58,570 nt of DNA from assembly GCA_041658885.1 (NCBI GenBank), contig JBAZZJ010000003.1:1-58570 (forward strand), read 5' to 3'. Under the pieces are notes generated by a model. It ran no database searches. It was not told where the DNA came from and saw nothing but the letters and a program-made list of their open reading frames with translations. The DNA is from VMGX01 sp041658885 (GTDB taxonomy: Bacteria > Patescibacteriota > Minisyncoccia > Phycocordibacterales > 21-14-all-36-13). The first letter of the stretch is position 1, and every line of letters starts with the position of its first letter. Both the position numbers and the translations under genes were made by a program. This document shows, one piece after another, positions 48,869-57,009 of this stretch.

Positions 48869-49066
48869 TTATTGTGTCTGTGTTTCCGTTGTATCTACTG
48901 CCGGTGTATTTGTTGTTGTGTCGGCCGTTGTTACATCAGCTGGAACATTTGTTGTTACATCTGTTGTTGTATCGCTTGTATCTACTGGTGTTGAGCTTGA
49001 GAAAAGCAAATATCCAACAACAACCAAAACAACGATTACAATAACGACTATTAATGTCTTATTCAT
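48869..49066 (-). CDS. Small membrane-anchored Thr-rich protein
   Basis: 65 residues: a single N-terminal hydrophobic helix (LIVVIVIVVLVVVGYLLF, about 5-22) and an outward tail made almost entirely of Thr, Asp, Val and Pro in TTDVTT/TADTTT-like repeats. No enzymatic motif. It may be a surface spacer or glycosylated tail protein. The anchor resembles those of the binding proteins (…VVVLVGGYFLI). Single gene. Confidence 0.55.
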   Translation of the reverse strand: MNKTLIVVIVIVVLVVVGYLLFSSSTPVDTSDTTTDVTTNVPADVTTADTTTNTPAVDTTETQTQ

Positions 49067-49195
49067 GTTTTCTATATTTCTATTTTTGTAATTCTCGACC
49101 GTTTTGTATTATAAATTTAATTCTTATACTACAAATTTAATTTGAGGGCATTATATTATAAATAATATAAAAGTCCAAATTTTGTGTGGAATAAT

Positions 49196-49492
49196 TTACT
49201 CCCAAAAAATAAGCACTAAAGAAACTAGGCCTATAAAAACTCCGACCATTTGAACCAATGTTAGAGATTCTTTATAGAATACGAGACCAATGATCGTTGC
49301 TAGTATGGCTGACGCTATAGAAAAAACAACTGCTCCACGAGCAAGACCAGAGCCATATTTAAGCGCAATTAACCAAGAAGAGTTGGCTAAAAGATAACAA
49401 ACTAAAGCAAGAACTGCATAGAAAATAGATCTATTACCAAGAGACCATTCCTTAGCAAGAACATCTGCAATTAGTTCAAAAAATAAAAATAT
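49196..49492 (-). pseudogene. SMR/DMT-type transporter gene without start
   Basis: An open frame of 98 codons encodes four hydrophobic segments in the small multidrug resistance/DMT pattern: FFELIADVLAKEWSLGN, CYLLANSSWLIALKYGSGLA, GAVVFSIASAILATIIGLVF, KESLTLVQMVGVFIGLVSL. No ATG, GTG or TTG precedes the conserved N-terminus: an in-frame TAA at 49493-49495 comes first. Upstream sequence (49487-49518) is the end of a CCCCGTTAGAAG element fused to tRNA-His. The 5' end was probably lost when the element arrived; a non-standard ATA start cannot be excluded. Confidence 0.6.
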
Positions 49493-49515
49493 TTAGTCTT
49501 AATGAACTTCTAACG

Positions 49516-49588
49516 GGGCGACTAGAGAGAATTGAACTCTCGACTTCAGTTCCACAAACTGAGGTTTTACCACTAAACTATAGTCGCC
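49516..49588 (-). tRNA. tRNA-His (anticodon GTG)
   Basis: Reverse complement: acceptor GGCGACT/AGTCGCC, D arm GTTTAGTGGTAAAAC, anticodon arm TCAGT-TTGTGGA-ACTGA with anticodon GTG, T arm GAGAG-TTCAATT-CTCTC, discriminator C as expected for His. The base before position 1 is T, so the G-1 needed for aminoacylation does not appear to be encoded. The discriminator and last acceptor bases coincide with the CCCC end of an inverted-repeat element. Confidence 0.85.
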
Positions 49589-49682
49589 ATATAAAATATA
49601 TTATATTAGAATGTGTGTAATAACAAATACTGACGCTCCCTTGGAGAAAAATTGTCCGCCTCTTTATGCTCATTTATTCGTG

Positions 49683-49763
49683 TGCGCGGGAGAGGATTTG
49701 AACCTCCACGCCTTTCGGCACTACCACCTCAAGGTAGCGCGTCTACCATTTCGCCACCCGCGC
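49683..49763 (-). tRNA. tRNA-Leu (anticodon GAG)
   Basis: A class II tRNA: acceptor GCGCGGG/CCCGCGC, discriminator A, D arm GCG AAATGGTAGA CGC, anticodon stem CTACC/GGTAG with loop TTGAGGT (anticodon GAG), long variable arm TGCCGAAAGGCG, T arm GGAGG-TTCAAAT-CCTCT. CCA not encoded. Confidence 0.9.
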
Positions 49764-49802
49764 ATTGTTTTTATTTACATAATTATAATCAAACATTTCT
49801 AA

Positions 49803-49832
49803 ATTAAAATCGTCCCTAAGGACGATTTTAAT
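49803..49832. repeat. Hairpin overlapping rplS stop
   Basis: ATTAAAATCGTCC / GGACGATTTTAAT with a four-base loop (CTAA on plus, TTAG on minus). One arm contains the rplS stop codon region. Confidence 0.6.
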
Positions 49833-50337
49833 CCATAATATTTTTTGTCTCTCCTGCCTGCGCAGGTAAGTCTGTTTGTTGGGTTTCTTTTTCTTTCTGC
49901 TCTTCCAAAATTTTGTCGTCTTTTTTCTTTTTTTCTTCTGTTTCACTCTTCGTTGTTAAATCTGACATTCTGGCCTTTCTCATTTGTTTTTTAATCTCCT
50001 TTGCAACTTTTTCTCTTATGTAATAAAGTTTTGCTCTTCTAGTTCTAACTCTTTTAACAATTTCTATTTTGTCTATCACTGGAGAATATAGCGGAAAAAT
50101 TTTTTCAACACCAATCCCGTCTACAATTCTTCTTACTGTAAATGTCGCACCTGCCTCACTCCCATGCTTTCTAGCAAGAACAATCCCTTCAAATGCTTGA
50201 AGCCTTATTTTTCCTTTTTCTTGGATTTTTTGCCATACACGAATTGTATCTCCGGCCTTAATACCAAGAGCTTTTCTTTCCTCAATATTTACTGGGGAAA
50301 TCTTAATTTCTGATTTTTTAGCTGTTTTTTCTGCCAT
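49828..50337 (-). CDS. rplS: Ribosomal protein L19
   Basis: A 50S protein at the subunit interface. From MAEKTAKKSEIKI it has 169 residues; the core shows AGDTIRVWQKIQEKGKIRLQ, FEGIVLARKHGSEAGATFTV, RRIVDGIGVEKIFPLYSP and RRAKLYYIREK. A ~50-residue charged C-terminal tail is added; its end LPAQAG is read from a CCTGC/GCAGG palindrome of the type at 7411, so hairpin DNA has been translated. A start 14 codons upstream is less likely. Confidence 0.94.
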   Translation of the reverse strand: MAEKTAKKSEIKISPVNIEERKALGIKAGDTIRVWQKIQEKGKIRLQAFEGIVLARKHGSEAGATFTVRRIVDGIGVEKIFPLYSPVIDKIEIVKRVRTRRAKLYYIREKVAKEIKKQMRKARMSDLTTKSETEEKKKKDDKILEEQKEKETQQTDLPAQAGETKNIMD

Positions 50338-50385
50338 AACAATGCGACATAATTTAACATAAACATTTAAAAATCGCAATTATTA

Positions 50386-51108
50386 CTAAAGATTTTTAAG
50401 AAAGTTCTCAAAATTTTCTGGTATTGGTGCGTCTATTTTAAATGAAACATTTTTATCGTCTTTAAACTCAATTGAACTGGAATGAAGGGCAAGACGCCCT
50501 ATCTCTTCAGGACATTTACCTTTTGGCGCATAAAGACTATCACAAACTATTGGATGATTTATTGACTTCAGATGTACACGAATTTGATGTGTTCTTCCGG
50601 TTTTAGGATAAACTTCAACAAAAGAAAAATCTTTGTTTTTCTTTAAAACTTTGTATTTTGTTATTGCCTCTCTCAATTCACCCCTTGTGTTTTTCATTGA
50701 TGAAAATTGTCTAAAATCTTTTTTACTTTTTCCAATTGGGCTATCTATTGTTCCTTCCATGTTTTTAATTTCTCCATAAACAAAAGTGATGTAAGTTTTT
50801 TTAATTTGTCTGTTTTGAAATTGTTTTTTGATATATTCAAATGTTTTCTGGTTTTTTGCAATTAAAATTACGCCGGATGTTTCTTTGTCTAATCTATGAA
50901 CTATCCCGGGCCTTTTTATTATTTTTCCGGAGGAAGTTTTTGTTGGTTCACCAATGTTCTCCGTTTGAGGATAATTTTTTAAAATCCAATCACATAAGGT
51001 TTTGTCATTGGTTTTTCCGTCATCATGAACCATAAGCCCGCTCGGCTTGTTTATAGCAACAAAATTTTCATTTTCATATATTACTTTTATTTCATTCAGC
51101 AAATCCAT
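50386..51108 (-). CDS. RluA-family pseudouridine synthase
   Basis: Converts uridine to pseudouridine in rRNA or tRNA. The 240 residues have FVAINKPSGLMVHDDG, the catalytic HRLDKETSGV (Asp74) and PKTGRTHQIRVHLKSINHPI with VCDSLYAP. There is no N-terminal S4 domain, so it is a short RluA/RluC/D-like enzyme; the target site cannot be predicted. 48 bp upstream of rplS on the same strand. Confidence 0.92.
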   Translation of the reverse strand: MDLLNEIKVIYENENFVAINKPSGLMVHDDGKTNDKTLCDWILKNYPQTENIGEPTKTSSGKIIKRPGIVHRLDKETSGVILIAKNQKTFEYIKKQFQNRQIKKTYITFVYGEIKNMEGTIDSPIGKSKKDFRQFSSMKNTRGELREAITKYKVLKKNKDFSFVEVYPKTGRTHQIRVHLKSINHPIVCDSLYAPKGKCPEEIGRLALHSSSIEFKDDKNVSFKIDAPIPENFENFLKNL

Positions 51109-51174
51109 GATTTTATATTACCATAAAGTTGTTTAATGGTGTTTTTTATTATAATATGAAATCGTTTAGATAGT

Positions 51175-51248
51175 GGGCGATTAGCTCAGTTGGTTAGAGC
51201 AACTCGTTTACACCGAGAAGGCCGGGGGTTCGAATCCTCCATCGCCCA
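51175..51248 (+). tRNA. tRNA-Val (anticodon TAC)
   Basis: Acceptor GGGCGAT/ATCGCCC, discriminator A, D arm GCTCAGTTGGTTAGAGC, anticodon arm ACTCG-TTTACAC-CGAGA with anticodon TAC, T arm GGGGG-TTCGAAT-CCTCC. CCA not encoded. Part of its 3' end recurs downstream in an inverted repeat (51326-51413). Confidence 0.93.
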
Positions 51249-51426
51249 CAAACATAAACTTAACACCTTTGTTGTAAAAGTTTTTGTTTTGCAATTTAGA
51301 TGAGTAAACAAATTTATTTGTTTACGTGAGGATTCGAAGGATTTTCTATGTTTTGCGAAGCAAAACGAGAAAATCACCAAGCTGTATGTAATCAGAGAAT
51401 CCTCCATCGCTCACAAAATGATAAAT
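51249..51426. repeat. tRNA-Val 3'-end copy in inverted repeat
   Basis: No gene. GTGAGGATTCGAAGGATT (about 51327-51344) and AATCCTCCATCGCTCAC (about 51395-51411) pair imperfectly; the second is a copy of the last 17 nt of tRNA-Val with one change. Between them lies a hairpin GATTTTCT...TTTTGCGAAGCAAAA...GAGAAAATC. Confidence 0.6.
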
Positions 51427-51501
51427 GTCCTCGTAGTTTAATGGATAAAACAAGGGACTTCTAATCCCTAGATGGAGGTTCGATTCCCCCCGAGGGCACC
51501 A
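51427..51501 (+). tRNA. tRNA-Arg (anticodon TCT)
   Basis: Acceptor GTCCTCG/CGAGGGC, D arm AGTTTAATGGATAAAACA, anticodon arm AGGGA-CTTCTAA-TCCCT with anticodon TCT, T arm GGAGG-TTCGATT-CCCCC, discriminator A and encoded CCA. It reads AGA/AGG. Confidence 0.92.
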
Positions 51502-51528
51502 GAAAGGAAAAATAAAATAATTATGGAT

Positions 51529-51554
51529 GAAAAATGTCCTTGGGGACATTTTTC
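51529..51554. terminator. Terminator-like hairpin
   Basis: GAAAAATGTCC / GGACATTTTTC with TTGG loop between tRNA-Arg and the converging pil-linked gene. Same CC-TTGG-GG apex as 39871-39900. Confidence 0.6.
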
Positions 51555-51556
51555 AT

Positions 51557-51886
51557 TTATTCCGATGGATCAGAAATTTTAAAATTTATTTCTTTTATTT
51601 CTGGAGAACACCCAACTTTATTTTCAAAAATATTTAATCCTCTTGTTAATTTGTTCCTGTTAAAAAAATCAACTGTTATTTCTTCATTTTGTTTCACTGC
51701 AAAAATATCGTCAGAGATTGTTCTAAAGAAGAAATAATAACTGTACACTAATATAAAAATGTTTATGGCCAAAAATATAAATACTACTGCTTTCCAATCT
51801 CTCTTTAAATTAGAACTCGAACCAAATTTTCTTTCTCCAGAGAGAAAACTGTTTAAAATACATTTTTTGAAATCAGAAATTTTCAT
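51557..51886 (-). CDS. Small pilus-operon membrane protein
   Basis: 109 residues, fourth gene after pilM-pilN-pilO with a 4-bp gap. One membrane segment (AVVFIFLAINIFILVYSYYF, about 33-52) with a short cytoplasmic N-terminus and a periplasmic tail containing one cysteine (KVGCSPEIKEIN). No PilP lipoprotein motif, so a PilP counterpart is only an inference from position. Confidence 0.6.
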   Translation of the reverse strand: MKISDFKKCILNSFLSGERKFGSSSNLKRDWKAVVFIFLAINIFILVYSYYFFFRTISDDIFAVKQNEEITVDFFNRNKLTRGLNIFENKVGCSPEIKEINFKISDPSE

Positions 51887-51890
51887 ATTA

Positions 51891-52433
51891 TTAAATTTTT
51901 ATAACCTTAATTACAAAAACAGATTTCCATGTTTTCTTTCCTGTTACGCTATCAGAAATTTTATCTATGGACATTTGGTCTATTGTTATCTCGTATGTTG
52001 AATTTTCTATTGCGGACAAAAAGTTGTAAGTGTTTACCCAAGAGCCTTCCGTCATAAATTCAATGATTAATGTTTCCACCGGAATTTCTTTTATCGTTTC
52101 TGTGTCACTAACCCCAACAGACTTTATGCTCATAGAGATACCCGCATTTTTAGACATTGTTTCAATTGATTTAATAAAATCAACAACGGCATCGTTTGCA
52201 ACAAAACATAAATTTAAATTTGTTTGTTCTTTTTCTGTTGTTTTTATTAAATTTTTTATAGAGCTTAGTTGTTTTTCTTTTTTTAACTCCGTAATAAAGC
52301 CCTCTTTCATCTCTGAAACAACATCTCTTTCTTTATAAATAAAAAACACAAAAAACGCGTTCAGTGAAAAAACAATAAAAAAAACCAGGATTGATATGAT
52401 TAGTGCTCTTTTTGTTTTTTGTAACGGAAACAT
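51891..52433 (-). CDS. pilO: PilO-like type IV pilus assembly protein
   Basis: 180 residues: one N-terminal membrane helix (ALIISILVFFIVFSLNAFFV, about 9-28), a coiled-coil region (EMKEGFITELKKEKQLSSIK) and a C-terminal ferredoxin-like domain (DFIKSIETMSKNAGISMSIK...NTYNFLSAIENSTYEITIDQ), the layout of PilO. With PilM and PilN it forms the inner-membrane alignment complex. 2 bp after pilN. Confidence 0.75.
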   Translation of the reverse strand: MFPLQKTKRALIISILVFFIVFSLNAFFVFFIYKERDVVSEMKEGFITELKKEKQLSSIKNLIKTTEKEQTNLNLCFVANDAVVDFIKSIETMSKNAGISMSIKSVGVSDTETIKEIPVETLIIEFMTEGSWVNTYNFLSAIENSTYEITIDQMSIDKISDSVTGKKTWKSVFVIKVIKI

Positions 52434-52435
52434 AA

Positions 52436-53017
52436 TTAATTTGTTTTTATTTCTTCTTTAAGTGTTAGGTTAACTAGAAAATCAACATCCTCATTTTTTG
52501 TTAAATTAGACAAAGGAAGATTTACTTCTTTGAAAAGACCCGATTTAGAGAGGTCATATTTAAATTTCAATAAAGAATCTCTTTCGTCTGCCGTTCCTCT
52601 AATGGTTATGACCTTATCCGCTGTGTCTTTTTTTTGAACTTTGTTATATAGAAAATCGGTTATATGCACCTCGGTTGGTTTACTTTCTATAATCTTATTT
52701 ACAAAATTTGCTAGAGAAATTTTGTCTTGTTTATTTAAAACTTCAACCTTTACTATTATTGTGTTTGATTTTTTTTCTGTTTCTGCACTATTCTTATTTA
52801 GTATTGATTCATTGAGTAAATTTATTTGTTCTTCTGCTGTATTTTTCTTAACTTCCAAAACAACATAGGAAGGAACCATAAATCCTATAGACAAGAGAGT
52901 GCTTCCTGTCAGTAACCATAAGATAACTATAACCAAACGAATAAAATATTCTTTTTGAAGAAGTTCTTTTTCTTTTTTTGGAAGTAGGTTGGACATAAAA
53001 TTAATTTGTTTCTCCAA
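52436..53017 (-). CDS. pilN: PilN-like type IV pilus assembly protein
   Basis: 193 residues with a short cytoplasmic N-terminus containing NLLPKKEKELLQKEYF (the PilM-binding NLLP-type motif), one membrane segment (about 28-50), a coiled coil and a ferredoxin-like periplasmic domain (VHITDFLYNKVQKKDTADKV, IRGTADERDSLLKFKYDLSK). It overlaps pilM by 17 bp. Confidence 0.8.
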   Translation of the reverse strand: MEKQINFMSNLLPKKEKELLQKEYFIRLVIVILWLLTGSTLLSIGFMVPSYVVLEVKKNTAEEQINLLNESILNKNSAETEKKSNTIIVKVEVLNKQDKISLANFVNKIIESKPTEVHITDFLYNKVQKKDTADKVITIRGTADERDSLLKFKYDLSKSGLFKEVNLPLSNLTKNEDVDFLVNLTLKEEIKTN

Positions 53018-54101
53018 GAATAAGCCCTATAACAGAAGCGTATCCGGAAGAATAATTAAAACTTATTTCAGGAATATAATTATCAAACGACGTCGTATTT
53101 CTCCAAACGTTTGCTATTTCAACCGGTGTTTTGATTCTTAATGATAAATACTCCTTAAGGCCCGGGGTATGAGCATTTCCACCACATAATATTATTTTTT
53201 GTATTTTCTTTTTTAATTTATTATTGCTTTCTGGGTGATCATTCCAAAATGAATATCGTTTATTTATTTCCTCTTCTAGTGCGGACATTGTGATTGTAAG
53301 GGCTCTGTATAATTCAACGTCTTTTTCATTTTTTATAAAGCCTATTTTTTGTTTTATTTTATCTGCTTCTTCAAAAGATATATTAAGTTGTTTCTGAATC
53401 GCTCTTATTAATGCATCGCCTCCGATTGAAACAGTTGATGTATGCCTTAAAAATCCATTACTAACAATTGAAATTCCTGTTCTTGTTCTCCCTATATCAA
53501 TAATCATATATGTCCCCATGTCATCTGGAGAAACAACCGCTCTTTTTAATGCCTGGGCCTCTATTTCAAAAGAGACTGGTATCATGCCCGCCCCTTCAAA
53601 AATATTTAGATAGTCTTGTATATACTTTTCTGGGATTGCAGAAACATTAACTTCTATTTTTCCGTCCTTGTTTTCGGGGGTTATTATTTCGTAATCAAAA
53701 ATTGTTTCTTTTGAAGAAATTGGAATAAATTCTTCTATTTGGAATTCAACACTTTCTCTTATGTTATTAATTGCTTCTTGTGGTAACTCCATTTCAAAAA
53801 GGTATGCCTTTTCCTCCGGAACCGCCACGTGGACAAGGTCTATTTCGAATTTTTCTCTAACAGATTGTAGTATTTCCTTTAATTTTTTATCATCTTTTAT
53901 TTCCCCATAAATCATCACATTTTCCTGAATTGGGATATCTCCATATCGCCCCACTTCTAAATGAGTACCAAAATGCACCAACTCCATTAATTTAACAGAG
54001 TGATCAGAAATACTTACACCAACGGCTAACATCCTTAAAAATCTTGGTGGTGGAAATCCAAAAATACGATCTATTATTCTATTTTTTTTATTGAATCTCA
54101 T
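53001..54101 (-). CDS. pilM: PilM-like actin-fold ATPase
   Basis: 366 residues of the FtsA/PilM actin-like fold: LAVGVSISDHSVKLMEL (phosphate 1), VAVPEEKAYLFEMELPQEA, MIIDIGRTRTGISIVSNGFL (phosphate 2), VSIGGDALIRAIQKQ, and LCGGNAHTPGLKEYLS. It binds the cytoplasmic tail of PilN in the type IV pilus alignment complex. First gene of pilM-pilN-pilO-(51557 gene). Confidence 0.9.
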   Translation of the reverse strand: MRFNKKNRIIDRIFGFPPPRFLRMLAVGVSISDHSVKLMELVHFGTHLEVGRYGDIPIQENVMIYGEIKDDKKLKEILQSVREKFEIDLVHVAVPEEKAYLFEMELPQEAINNIRESVEFQIEEFIPISSKETIFDYEIITPENKDGKIEVNVSAIPEKYIQDYLNIFEGAGMIPVSFEIEAQALKRAVVSPDDMGTYMIIDIGRTRTGISIVSNGFLRHTSTVSIGGDALIRAIQKQLNISFEEADKIKQKIGFIKNEKDVELYRALTITMSALEEEINKRYSFWNDHPESNNKLKKKIQKIILCGGNAHTPGLKEYLSLRIKTPVEIANVWRNTTSFDNYIPEISFNYSSGYASVIGLILGETN

Positions 54102-54177
54102 TCTTGTAATTTAAACGACGTGAGACTTTATATCTTTACTTTAATTATAACAATTTATTAATAGAAATATAAGACAT

Positions 54178-54789
54178 TTATTGAGAGGCCCCCTTGCCGT
54201 GTTTTAATAACTTTAAAATTCCTGGTATAAAAGAGGTCGCAATAATAAATATTATTATTGGCATTAAATATTTTTCTGCAGAAGGGACCATCTCGCCCAA
54301 AATAAAACCACCACCAACCATTAATATTGACCAAAAAATTCCTCCTATGCAGTTATAAATAAAAAAATTTTTATAATTCATTTGAACTACGCCGGCTACA
54401 ATTGGCGCAAACGTTCTGATTACGGGAATAAATCGCGCAAATATTATTGTTTTGTTTCCATGTTTTTCATAAAAGGAGTGTGCTTTTTCAACATATTTTT
54501 TCTTAAAAAATCTTGAGTCCTCCTTTTTAAAAATTGCTGGTCCAACTTTTTTACCAAAAAAATACCCCACACTATCCCCGCTTATAGCAGCAATTATCAC
54601 ACCAAAAAGTAAAAACCAAAAATTAAAATATCCTTGTGAGGCAAGGAGCCCTGCCGTAAAAAGAAGAGAGTCGCCCGGAAGAAAGAAACCAAAAAAAAGA
54701 CCGGATTCAGCAAAGACAATTGCAACAACCCCGACTAATCCAGCCACGCTGATTAAAAAATGTGGGTCTAAAATTTTAAGGGATTCCAT
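54178..54789 (-). CDS. DedA-family membrane protein
   Basis: 203 residues. AESGLFFGFFLPGDSLLFTA, GDSVGYFFGKKVGP, the FARFIPVIRTFAPIVAG motif with essential Arg residues, and the amphipathic re-entrant segment are diagnostic of DedA/SNARE-associated proteins, lipid scramblases recycling undecaprenyl phosphate or other lipids. It follows the tRNA-binding gene after 7 bp. Confidence 0.9.
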   Translation of the reverse strand: MESLKILDPHFLISVAGLVGVVAIVFAESGLFFGFFLPGDSLLFTAGLLASQGYFNFWFLLFGVIIAAISGDSVGYFFGKKVGPAIFKKEDSRFFKKKYVEKAHSFYEKHGNKTIIFARFIPVIRTFAPIVAGVVQMNYKNFFIYNCIGGIFWSILMVGGGFILGEMVPSAEKYLMPIIIFIIATSFIPGILKLLKHGKGASQ

Positions 54790-54796
54790 TTTATTT

Positions 54797-55123
54797 TTAT
54801 GATACCTTACTCCCGTTTTTTATTTTTATTGAAGGAATTAATAAACCCAGATTTTCGTCGTCCTTAACCGCCAAAATCATTCCCTGACTTTCAAGGCCTT
54901 TAATTATTCTTGGTTCAAGGTTGGCCAAAATAGTAATCTGTTTGCCTACAAGTTCTTGCTCCTGCTGAAAAAATTCAGCAATACCTGCAACAATCTGGCG
55001 GGGTTTCTCTTCTCCAAGGTCAACCTGGAGTTTTATAAGCCTGTCCGTCTCTGGAATTTTTTCAGCGGACAAAATTTCTCCTACACGTATATCTAATTTT
55101 TTAAATTCTTCAAAAGTTATCAT
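54797..55123 (-). CDS. tRNA-binding domain protein (MetRS C-terminal type)
   Basis: 108 residues forming one EMAP II/OB-fold tRNA-binding domain: FKKLDIRVGEILSAEKIPET, KLQVDLGEEKPRQIVAGIAE, ANLEPRIIKGLESQGMILAV. It equals the C-terminal appendix of methionyl-tRNA synthetase encoded as a separate protein (like CsaA or the MetG beta form). It could act in trans with MetRS or as a chaperone. In an operon with dedA. Confidence 0.88.
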   Translation of the reverse strand: MITFEEFKKLDIRVGEILSAEKIPETDRLIKLQVDLGEEKPRQIVAGIAEFFQQEQELVGKQITILANLEPRIIKGLESQGMILAVKDDENLGLLIPSIKIKNGSKVS

Positions 55124-55147
55124 ATAAACATTAAAGCATGAAAATCA

Positions 55148-55258
55148 CCCCATTAGAAGTTCATTGAGATCAAATACTTATTTAGAATATTGTGAGCGAA
55201 TTCGCCTAACGGCTTTCTTTATTCTTTAATCGTGTTTAGTATTAAACTTCTAACGGGG
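55148..55258. repeat. CCCCATTAGAAGTTC inverted-repeat element
   Basis: Ends CCCCATTAGAAGTT and AACTTCTAACGGGG (13 of 14 pair), 111 bp, with an inner GCGAATTCGC palindrome. The first 30 bp also match the half element next to tRNA-His (49487-49518). Confidence 0.7.
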
Positions 55259-55301
55259 CAGGTAAAATCATAAAATCACATAAAACATAGACAGTCCGCG
55301 T

Positions 55302-56810
55302 TTAGTCCGGGTTTTTCCTCATCATTTCAATCCACTTGAACAAAAACTCATTTCTCCCTCTCTGAAATAAAACAATGTCTCCGTTCAAAAGAACATTATC
55401 TAAATCAATGTGGGCTTCGTAAATTGAATCATACTCTTTTATATATTTTTCAAGAAATTTATTTTCTAAAAGTCCTTTTTTAATAAATCTACATGCCTCA
55501 TTTTTTTCCAAAATAACAAGATCGGCTACTCCCGCAAGTTTTTTTCCTATTTCCAGGTGTAATTCTTTGTTCTTTTTACCAACCTCTGCTAGTCCTGGTG
55601 TTACATAAACTTTTCTTCTGCCAGAGAAAAAAGAAAGTGTATTTATTGCTTCTTTAACTCCGTCCGGATTCCCGTTATAACTATCATCTATTATCAGAAT
55701 ATTATTTTTTGCTTTTATTGATTGGAGGCGATGTTCCGGGGGTTGAAGTTTTTCTATCTTTTGTTTTATGTCGTCAAAATTCATTCCAAGTTCCTTTCCG
55801 ACAACCATACAAGAAATTGTTATTCCGATTATATAATCAGATAAAAATGATGTTTTAATTTCTCCAAGATTTTCAAATTCATCTTTTATTTCAAAATATA
55901 TTCCAGAACCATCTTCATAAAAAATTTTCTCCCCAAATCTATAATTTGAAAGTTTATTATTTTTTGAACTATAAAAATAAATTTTTTGGTCTTTCAAATA
56001 TTTTTTAAAGTTTTCAGTAATCAACTTGTTGTCTGCGTTCAATACTATTGTTCCATTTTTTTTACAATTTTTAACTATTTCAAATTTTGCATTGATTGTG
56101 TTCTCTATGCTTTTAAATCTTTCAAAATGACTCTCGTTGATTCCTGTTAAAATACTTATGTCTGGCTTTAATACTAAATCACACAGTTCTTTTATCTCCC
56201 CAACTTTGTACGCGGCCATTTCAATAATAAAAACTTGTATTTTTTCGTTTAATTTTTTATTTATGATCTGTGAAATGCCTAAAATTGTATTTTTATTACC
56301 TTCTGTTTTTAAAACATTAAATTTTTCCGATAAAACAAAACTAACGGCGTCTTTCATTGTAGTTTTTCCATAACTACCGGTAATAGCAATTATTTTTATA
56401 TTTTTACGGTATTTTTTAATTTTTACTCTCGCGCAAAAAATAACTATATGTTTAAAAATAAAATCAAAAGGACAAAAAATTAAGACAGAAACAATCAAGA
56501 AAACAAAAAAAATGAACGGTAAAATCAAAATCAAAAGAAATAAAAATAATGTACTTAAATTAAAAAAGAAAATACAAATCAAAGACAAAAAGACTGATGA
56601 AGAAAAAACTAATTTTGCTTTTGGTGTCCATTCTACTTTTTTGCCAGATATAACCTTGAACCGGCTTAAATAAAAACTCTTTATGTCTCTTAAAAATCTT
56701 GATACTGAATAATCCTGAAATTGCAAAAGATATGTTTGATAAATAAAAATCCCAACAATTTTTTTTATTGCTTTTTGAATGACGTTCGTCTTGTCCTTTT
56801 TTTGTTTCAT
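55302..56810 (-). CDS. murF: MurF-type Mur ligase with membrane anchor
   Basis: Adds D-Ala-D-Ala to UDP-MurNAc-tripeptide in peptidoglycan synthesis. The 502 residues contain ATP-loop AITGSYGKTTMKDAV (about 143-157), TEGNKNTILGI, IEMAAYKVGEI, GINESHFERFKS and the C-domain VDDSYNG-like IIDDSYNGNPDGVKEAINTL. The usual N-terminal Rossmann-like domain is replaced by about 130 residues with two or three membrane segments, a form seen in MurF relatives of this phylum. Monocistronic. Confidence 0.85.
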   Translation of the reverse strand: MKQKKDKTNVIQKAIKKIVGIFIYQTYLLQFQDYSVSRFLRDIKSFYLSRFKVISGKKVEWTPKAKLVFSSSVFLSLICIFFFNLSTLFLFLLILILPFIFFVFLIVSVLIFCPFDFIFKHIVIFCARVKIKKYRKNIKIIAITGSYGKTTMKDAVSFVLSEKFNVLKTEGNKNTILGISQIINKKLNEKIQVFIIEMAAYKVGEIKELCDLVLKPDISILTGINESHFERFKSIENTINAKFEIVKNCKKNGTIVLNADNKLITENFKKYLKDQKIYFYSSKNNKLSNYRFGEKIFYEDGSGIYFEIKDEFENLGEIKTSFLSDYIIGITISCMVVGKELGMNFDDIKQKIEKLQPPEHRLQSIKAKNNILIIDDSYNGNPDGVKEAINTLSFFSGRRKVYVTPGLAEVGKKNKELHLEIGKKLAGVADLVILEKNEACRFIKKGLLENKFLEKYIKEYDSIYEAHIDLDNVLLNGDIVLFQRGRNEFLFKWIEMMRKNPD

Positions 56811-57009
56811 CCTTACACTAATCTTAATTTTAATAATATTGACCTTGTTTGCTTGCCATGTAGTGGGTCTTGCTCTACTACTACTGTGGTTTCTTTATTT
56901 ATCTCAAACCCACCACTTACTCTAAGTTATATACTAATCTGTTTTAAACGAAATTAAGATTGGTGTGGGGATTCATTATTTTACAGCTTTGTTTTATGTT
57001 TTGGTGTTT

